Origin: Siderastrea siderea | Lineage: Eukaryota; Cnidaria; Anthozoa; Scleractinia; Rhizangiidae | Reading direction: 5' to 3' | Assembly (NCBI GenBank): GCA_964030785.1 | Contig: OZ034970.1 | Location: 35,777,943-35,841,942, forward strand | Length of the DNA: 64,000 nt | Part shown: one piece after another, positions 58,512 through 64,000 of the stretch | Numbering within the stretch: the first letter of the stretch is position 1 | Layout of the letters: every line of letters begins with the position of its first letter | The notes under the pieces: generated by a model | Told to the model about the DNA's origin: nothing | The model's database searches: none | What the model saw: the letters and a program-made list of their open reading frames with translations, nothing else | Made by a program: the position numbers and the translations under genes

Positions 58512-59858
58512 ATGGCGGAGGCAACTGCTTCAAGGTTTGTGTCTTTAGACGACACAATTGAGTCGTTTATTGAAGAGCATGAAAACCCCAACACGGTGAA
58601 AAAAACAAAACGAGAGGTTGCTTTGTTGACAGTGTTCCTTCAAACAAAAGGAGAAACACGCGAGATAGCAGAAATTCCTCCTGTTGAGTTGAATGAACTT
58701 CTCAGCGAATTCATATTAAGCGTCCGCACAAAGGAAGGGCAAGAATACGAGCCGTCTTCGCTCCGAGGGATGGTAGCGAGTTTTGAAAGGCACCTTAAAA
58801 GAAAGTGCTATCCAGTTAGCATCATCAATGACCTAGCATTTGAAAAGTTAAGAAAAACACTCCAGTCTAAACAGAAACAGCTCAAGAAACAGGGAAGAGG
58901 AAACAAGCCTAATGCATCGGTGGCTCTAACAGAGGATGAAATAAAACTTCTCTTCGACAAAGGCCTCCTCGGTGTATCAAGTCCTGAAGCCATTTTAAAC
59001 ACCCTGTGGCTGAACAACAGCCTCCATTTTAGGCTTCGAGGAGTAAAAGAGCACCACGATATGCGCTGGGGCGATGTTAAGTTGTGCAAAACAGACCAGG
59101 GTGTTGAATACTTGGAGTTCAACGAGCGCCAAACGAAAACAAGAACTGGCGCCGACCACCGCGATGTGAGACCCTTCGCACCAAGAATGTTTTCAACTGA
59201 TGGTAGCGAAAAAGATCCGGTAGCAGTTTACAAACTTTTTGTTCAGAAAAGACCGGAAAAAATGAAAGATCCCGACGCTCCGTTTTACATTGCAGTTAAC
59301 AACGTATCGATGAAATCCAAACCTTCGAATTCTGAAAAGTGCTGGTTCAAATGCAACGCGGTCGGCACCAACAAACTCGGGGGTCTTATGAAAGAAATGT
59401 CAAAGAAAGCGGGTCTTCAGAACGATAAACTCCGCAATCACAGCGCTAGGAAAACCATGATTCAAACCCTCAGTGAAAATAATGTGCCACAGACACAAAT
59501 CGCACAGCTCTCCGGCCACAAAAACCTGAAAAGTATTGAAAACTACAGTCACCTCAGCACAAAACAACAAATGCATATGTCAAATGTACTGGCAAACATT
59601 TCTAGTGAGTGTTCAAGCATCACTCCATTCACTCCGACTGTAACTCCGTCAACTTCAGCTGTATTTCGACCAGAAGGAGCCTGTCGCTTCAGTAACCCTG
59701 GCCAACAGTCTATGGCTTTATTCTCGGGTGCAGTCATTCATGGAGGACAGTTTTCTGTGACCATCAACACTGTGAATCTATCGCCACCGCTTCCTCCTCC
59801 CTCGGAAAAGCGACAATGGAAAAGAATCAGAGTCTCTAGCGATTCAGATGATGACTAA
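58512..59858 (+). CDS. Crypton-type tyrosine recombinase (intact)
   Basis: An uninterrupted frame of 448 residues from ATG 58512 (context GGCGACATGGCGG); the same frame is open from 58407, but the added residues are not conserved-looking. N-terminal residues ~1-130 resemble a SAM-like core-binding domain (FIEEHENPNTVKKTKREVAL, ELNELLSEFILSVR, SLRGMVASFERHLKRK). The catalytic part has an Arg in LHFRLRGVKEHHDMRWGDV, the box-II signature RNHSARKTMIQTL (H-x-x-R), then AQLSGHKNLKSIENYSHLS with the second His/Asn and the nucleophile Tyr in NYSHL. This is the DUF3504-like recombinase seen in Cryptons and in vertebrate genes derived from them (KCTD1-, ZMYM- and QRICH1-related). The C-terminus is Ser/Thr/Pro-rich and ends in an acidic SSDSDDD. 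It may mediate integration of its own circular DNA. It lies antisense in the Harbinger transposase intron. Confidence 0.92.
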   Translation: MAEATASRFVSLDDTIESFIEEHENPNTVKKTKREVALLTVFLQTKGETREIAEIPPVELNELLSEFILSVRTKEGQEYEPSSLRGMVASFERHLKRKCYPVSIINDLAFEKLRKTLQSKQKQLKKQGRGNKPNASVALTEDEIKLLFDKGLLGVSSPEAILNTLWLNNSLHFRLRGVKEHHDMRWGDVKLCKTDQGVEYLEFNERQTKTRTGADHRDVRPFAPRMFSTDGSEKDPVAVYKLFVQKRPEKMKDPDAPFYIAVNNVSMKSKPSNSEKCWFKCNAVGTNKLGGLMKEMSKKAGLQNDKLRNHSARKTMIQTLSENNVPQTQIAQLSGHKNLKSIENYSHLSTKQQMHMSNVLANISSECSSITPFTPTVTPSTSAVFRPEGACRFSNPGQQSMALFSGAVIHGGQFSVTINTVNLSPPLPPPSEKRQWKRIRVSSDSDDD

Positions 59859-60242
59859 GACACTGTAGGCTTTTGCATACAGTTTTCTTGACTTTGTTGT
59901 ATTATACTGATTTGGTAATAGTTCGCTTGCGTTGTCGTTGTGTTGTTCAGCGTGTACCGCTGTTTTATAATATCTGATTTACAAACATTAAATTTGAACT
60001 TATAAGCCTCAGTCAGGTTTTTTTTTTCAACTGAAAAATGTTTATAAAAGTTGTGAAGGTATAAACTGACGTTTTATTTCTTGTGTTACTTCATTAAATA
60101 TTTGATTTTGAAAGAGAAACTGATGTTTTAGTTATTCTAGTTTTACACGCATACATTGCAGTTGAATGGGTTCCCTAAACATGCGCGTAAGATTGACAAA
60201 ATTTGGCTTTTCAAAAATCTCAGTATCTATAAAATAAACAAA
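59859..60242. other. 3' flank of the recombinase gene
   Basis: AT-rich non-coding sequence with an ATTAAA hexamer near 59988; the right boundary of the Crypton insertion probably lies here but cannot be fixed. Confidence 0.4.
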
Positions 60243-60391
60243 TTACACCATGGAAAATACTTTGTACGATTTTTTATTCACTCGTTGAGTTGTATCAGAA
60301 AACTCACTCGTTCGCTGCGCTCACTCGTTCGTTTTCTGATACTACTCAACTCGTGAATAAAAATCGTACGCGCGCATTTTCCATGGAGTAA
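60243..60391. mobile_element. 149-bp foldback MITE inside the Harbinger element
   Basis: The left half (TTACACCATGGAAAAT, then GTACGATTTTTTATTCAC and GAGTTGTATCAGAAAAC) pairs with the right half ending ATTTTCCATGGAGTAA around a loop containing TCACTCGTTCGCTGCGCTCA. The stem is over 55 bp. Confidence 0.85.
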
Positions 60392-61496
60392 TCTCTATTT
60401 CTTACCAATTACCAATATCTGGCTTTCGAAAACAAACCCGTACACGACAAGAAAACAACCCCGTGCAGCCGAGAAAAATAAGTCAACTTCGCTGTTTCCG
60501 CTGCGGTCCGCATTGTGCTTTTGTTGTTTTTGTGTGCGCCTTTATGTGTTTTTGCCTACAAGTTTTCCCTGACCTTTCATGAGTCAACAAATCCAAGCAG
60601 CCAGTGGCAAGGTCAGCATTATGCCGCGCTCCCACTTAAACTTTGGAGAAGACCTTGATAGTTGCCGATTTATTGTTTAACATTTCGCAGCTATGGAAGC
60701 AGGAGCTCATTAAATGGCGCTTCGTTTTCCTACCTTTGTGGTTGCACACTGCTTGGACGTTTATCGAATGATATCCCTTTCTATTGACGTAATCATTTTC
60801 ATTCCTGTTTGGCCCCTGAATCCTGACATGGGTCCCGTCGATGCATCCAACAACTCCTGGGAAGCCTCCTTTATCGAAAAAACCTCTCTTCACTTTGTGC
60901 ATTTCGACGGGGTCTGACGGCCACACGATAAATTCGCTCTGCTTGTGGGCAAGAGCCAGGGTCACATCCGTTACTATTCTCGAAACGGTAGACTTTGGAA
61001 GACCAAAGGTGTCACCAATGACCTGTAAGAAGCTCCCACTGGCAAGAAAACGTAGGGCGACAAGAATTTGCAGTGTCGGAGTGATTGCGTGATTACGCTT
61101 CGTCTGTCGCTGCACGATATCTGGAGCGAAGTTCTTCGTCAGAAAATTCGTCAAGGGAAAATTCTTGTTGACGAAACCTTCTTTCGCGCATTTGCGGTAC
61201 AATTAATGGGAACAATAAGTCCGCCATTTTGTTTGTTTTGATCACGGTTTTCCCCGATTAGTGAGTTAATCGACCTCGCTAGGTGGATTAAATTTAACCC
61301 GTCGTTTATCCCCAGATTAACGCTAATCGTGCTTTCAGGAACAGAATCTAACCAAGGGATAAATTTTTATCCTCGATTAGCGAGATTTAACCCTCGATTA
61401 GCGCTAATCGCCTTTCCAGGAACCGGGGCCTGAGGTTTAACTGACACGATCCTTTGTTGTGGTTTGAGGTCTTCTCGTTCTTAAGGAACAGGTCTC

Positions 61497-61739
61497 CCTG
61501 CACCGATCGAAAGCGGCACTATGACTGGCTTGTTAGCGAGAAGACTAGGATACTTTGAACGAAATGATGTGATATATAAAGAAAGGGGACCTTCGGTTGG
61601 TTTATTAATAAAACAAAGAAGTCGACTTCAAAGCCAATGTGAAATAATCAACGACACATGTACCACATTATTTCGTGGAAGAATATTCTATTGTTCTCGC
61701 TAACTAGCCAATCACAGAGCCGCTTTGGATCGGTGCAGG
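61497..61739. mobile_element. 243-bp foldback MITE adjacent to the Harbinger element
   Basis: CCTGCACCGATCGAAAGCGG then GACTGGCTTGTTAGCGAGAA pair with the complementary right end (TTCTCGCTAACTAGCCAATC … GATCGGTGCAGG), about 45 bp of stem. The word AACTGACACGAT occurs on both sides (about 61439 and 61756). Confidence 0.82.
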
Positions 61740-62414
61740 CCTGCTTATAAGAACAACTGACACGATATATCAGCTGATTACTATCCAGTCAAACTCAAAT
61801 TTTTGTGATGGCAATTGATTTACTGACATTCATTCTGAGGGGAGGAAGAACATCAAGAAGTCATTCCATGAATGATAAAGTTACATGTTTTTATATGTTT
61901 TTTTTACCTTGCGAGCAAAGTGGCCGCCTCATGCCAGTTCTACAGGAAATCATGGACGAGGGCCGATCAAGTACATTTAAATTATTTGGATTACCCATAA
62001 CTTGGGAGCCGTGCAATAGACCTTTGTCACACGGCGGCCATGTTCAGTCCCCAGAGAATAAATAGCTTTGTTTTTGCATGTCTAAGCTCGCGATCGTTTT
62101 TAAGTCTTTCACTGCGAGGCTAGACGTGCAAAATGTTTTGTTTTTATGCTTAATAGTAGCCGCGTGAAAAAGGTCTATGTCAGCATTCTTCTTCAGCAAA
62201 TTGGGCCTTCATATTTTGATTTCAAGTCGTTCCAGTGATGTCTAGAAATAACTAAAACTAATAACTAGAAAAGTTGCCACTTTCAGCTGTTCACAAAGCA
62301 CGTTCCCTAGGTAGTAATCTGAAAATTTTAATATTTTTTCCGTAGCAGGTCAGTGACCAGTATACACACTCGAAGAAGTATACAGAGAGACGATCAAAAT
62401 CAAACTGATTTAAC
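61740..62414. other. Upstream region of TMEM272-like copy 3, incl. conserved 5' leader
   Basis: The last ~75 bp (GGTCAGTGACCAGTATACAC … GATCAAAATCAAACTGAT) closely match 22588-22649 in front of exon 1 of copy 1, and so are probably shared 5' UTR/promoter. Nothing else was recognised. Confidence 0.6.
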
Positions 62415-63780
62415 ATGAAAGGATTAGTGGCGGCTCTCGTGGTTTTTGTTATCACAAGTACGTGTCTTCCTAGTGATATCATGTTTGACCATGTGTTTGG
62501 AGCACCTAGGAGTAAATTACCCGGAAATCTAAAGATTACTAACTGCTGGGGTCTCCCACGGTTTCCAGAAAAATTGTGAACACACGCAAAGGTCGATTTC
62601 CGGCCACAACGCGAAGACCTCCGAAATTTATACCCGTGTCCTTATTGTCTTGGCCTGTGTAGAAGCGAGGCTGGTGTTGACTTTGTTTTGATACAAACCT
62701 TCCTGCTTCTCACGTGCAAATCATGATGCTCTACATTTTTATGCTGAAAAGTTTCTGTTCTCCATCATGTACATAGGTAGAACTGAATGTCAGCATGTGA
62801 TGACCTTCAGTTCCAGCTTCGCTTTCACTCAATGGCTTGCAAACTCCACCATGGGCTCAGTATTGCGCCACCTGCTAATGTATATCATATAAAAGTACCA
62901 AAATTTGGAACCTTGAAAAATCTTTGAATATTATTTTAAACAATCCTATTCCTTATGATTAACCCATTTACTAGTTGACTGACTGACTGATTGATTGATT
63001 GACTGAATGATTGATTGATTGATTGACTGTTTGATTGATTGATTGATTAATTTATTTATTTTTGTAGTTTCGACTGCCGTTGTGATTGTATCCATCATTT
63101 CCCTTCCTCTTCATTTTGCTATGATAGTCATGGGTAAGTGCTTTTTTAAGGTTTAATCAGGGGTTCTGTGGTTAATGCCTAACACCGTCGGTCATACAAG
63201 AAATGCTCCTAAAATACAACAACGCATCCGCGACCCCAGAGCCCTTCTGTTTTGCGCATGACATGCGTAGTTAAGGCTCAGAGGTCGAGAATGACGACGA
63301 CGAAGGTGTCAAGGAGATGAATTCTTGAAGGGCGAGCAAATTGGATTTGTTCTTAGCGATTTTTCAGAGAGACAAGATACGAAAGTTATCCCAAAGTTTT
63401 ACATTATATCCATTTCCATCTGCCATCAACACATCTGGCTAAAAGTTTCAGCCACACTGATCTATGGGAAGGGTGTGGGCCACAGTAGTATTTAACGGGG
63501 AGCATTCCATTTAAGGGGTAGCGGTAATACGTCTTGTTGCATCATACTACAGAAACGATTTAAGCCCGGACCGTCTAGGTCACAGTGTGATAAGCTTTAA
63601 GTCAACGATGGTCACACCCAATTCAACGACGGCTTTTCCCCATGACGTGTTTGATTATACTTTGGTTGTTGCTAGATTTAAGGATGAGTGCCCTGTGAAA
63701 AGCATGACTCCATTTACTATATCTTTACAAACCACTGCTCTTGTGGTATCAGATACGCAGAAGGAGAAGATGGTGAAGAA
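62415..63780 (+). pseudogene. TMEM272-like copy 3, decayed
   Basis: Exon 1 62415-62457 (MKGLVAALVVFVIT, donor CACAAGTACGT) and exon 2 63068-63133 (STAVVIVSIISLPLHFAMIVM, donor ATGGGTAAGTG) are intact with the same 66-nt exon 2 and phase-1 junctions as copy 1. The exon 3 homologue (about 63674 on: ARFKDECPVKSMTPF) has three defects. The AG of the acceptor (GGCAGGTGCT in copy 1) is replaced by GGTTGTTGCT. An internal deletion after PF removes most of the second membrane segment and shifts the frame, since RYAEGEDGEEE is readable only in another frame. Similarity then stops where repeat-like sequence begins at about 63790. An alternative acceptor (GCTAG at 63675) would change phase. A real exon 3 could also lie beyond the window. 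Confidence 0.65.
62960..63060. repeat. (GATT)n/(GACT)n simple repeat before exon 2 of copy 3
   Basis: Runs of GACTGACTGA and TGATTGATTGATTGA lie directly in the polypyrimidine/branch region of the exon 2 acceptor. Confidence 0.85.
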
Positions 63781-63789
63781 GAGAGACAA

Positions 63790-64000
63790 ATACCGTATTT
63801 TCTCGATTAAACGCCGAGGCGGGAGGGTATTTAATTATATAAAACTAGACCTCGTAGACCCCCGTGGTTATTAAAATGGGGAATTTTTCATCATTTTTAC
63901 AGCTTTAATTTTAGAGCACAACATAAGTAAACAAATTTTAAAAAGTCGCGATTTTTGCTGTACTCGATCAAATTCAAGACAAGGCGGTAGAATTGGTTGC
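63790..64000. repeat. Dispersed repeat truncating TMEM272-like exon 3
   Basis: The sequence from TACCGTATTTTCTCGATTAA onward (CGCCGAGGCGGG, then TTTAATTATATAAAAC) has no similarity to the other exon 3 copies and resembles a dispersed element; this is inference, as no second copy is in the window. Confidence 0.4.

Larger units (their letters stand above)
58256..60733 (-). other. Transposase intron hosting the Crypton-like gene
   Basis: The 2.48-kb intron of the minus-strand transposase. It contains an entire plus-strand tyrosine recombinase gene and a foldback repeat. The spliced junction of the transposase remains in frame, so the insertion did not itself disrupt the transposase. Confidence 0.75.
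57777..61227 (-). pseudogene. Harbinger DDE transposase (HARBI1-like), two exons, N-terminal deletion/frameshift
   Basis: Minus strand. Exon 2 58255-57777 and exon 1 ending at 60734 (donor AAAGGTAGG; acceptor TTTTTTCAGGG) join in phase 1 across CNHK-G-MFTNIVARWPGS. Exon 1 carries [20 protein letters not shown], a helix-turn-helix ([19 protein letters not shown]) and the first catalytic Asp in GCIDGTH. Exon 2 carries the second Asp in LLGDSGYP and the Glu in IEQAFGWWKRR, so the DDE triad is complete. The natural start is ATG 61227 ([12 protein letters not shown]…DEELRSRYR), but this frame stops at 61093. The conserved frame is entered only after RYR, next to APDIVQRQ. The segment normally between these is missing, so an internal deletion shifted the frame. 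Without it about 315 residues would remain, against ~350 usual. Likely inactive unless another start is used. Confidence 0.88.
54945..61431. mobile_element. PIF/Harbinger DNA transposon, 6.5 kb, with nested Crypton-like gene
   Basis: The left terminus AGGCCCCGGTTCCTGGAAAG (54945) and the right terminus (CTTTCCAGGAACCGGGGCCT ending 61431) are perfect 20-base inverted repeats, followed on both sides by subterminal GATTAGC/GCTAATC-type words repeated in both orientations (54960-55105; 61255-61415). The element carries the two genes expected of Harbinger transposons: a Myb/SANT-like gene (plus strand) and a DDE transposase (minus strand), arranged convergently. A tyrosine recombinase gene sits in the transposase intron. 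No three-base target duplication is obvious (CCA left, TGA right), perhaps because the left flank is a minisatellite. The transposase N-terminus is damaged, so the element is probably no longer autonomous. Confidence 0.88.

Overview
The window is animal genomic DNA. Real genes here are split by GT-AG introns, most of the sequence is AT-rich and non-coding, and about twenty mobile-element relics are packed into 64 kb. The transposon mixture (Penelope-like, DIRS-like, L2/CR1-like, PIF/Harbinger with a Myb-like partner, Crypton tyrosine recombinase, several foldback MITEs), a TTAGGG-type interstitial telomeric tract and the character of the repeated protein families all fit an anthozoan cnidarian, most likely a stony coral. 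That placement is inference; there is no species-diagnostic gene.

Layout. 1-8 kb: an L2/CR1-like retrotransposon tail, a probable 3' terminal exon of an unidentified gene, a 176-bp tandem satellite, and on the minus strand an unidentified coding unit interrupted by one in-frame stop. 8.18-21.48 kb: a very large inverted-repeat structure. Its outer arms are built from one family of ~178-bp tandem repeats, and a second, unrelated family of ~180-bp repeats forms an inner inverted pair. Later insertions (a Penelope-like fragment, several MITEs, an L2-like tail) sit inside it. No transposase is visible in it.

22.6-38.6 kb and 62.4-63.8 kb: a small tandem family of four-pass membrane proteins resembling TMEM272. 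Copy 1 has a complete three-exon model with a 9.6-kb first intron filled with repeats (duplicated tRNA-like units, an LTR-retrotransposon tail, a 3.3-kb TTAA-flanked element). Copy 2 has an in-frame stop in exon 2. Copy 3 shows a lost splice acceptor, a frameshift and truncation by a repeat.

41-50 kb: relics of a DIRS-like retroelement, a tRNA-Gly-derived SINE, a foldback MITE, and a long degenerate copy of a repetitive protein family common in cnidarian genomes. 53.4-54 kb: a decayed Penelope-like reverse transcriptase. 54.65-54.94 kb: an 18-bp minisatellite.

54.94-61.43 kb: the clearest multi-gene unit, a 6.5-kb PIF/Harbinger DNA transposon with matching termini. It holds a two-exon Myb/SANT-like gene and, on the opposite strand, a two-exon DDE transposase whose N-terminus carries an internal deletion/frameshift. 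An intact Crypton-type tyrosine recombinase gene lies antisense within the transposase intron. This nested two-recombinase arrangement and the 13.3-kb double inverted-repeat structure are the most interesting parts of the window.
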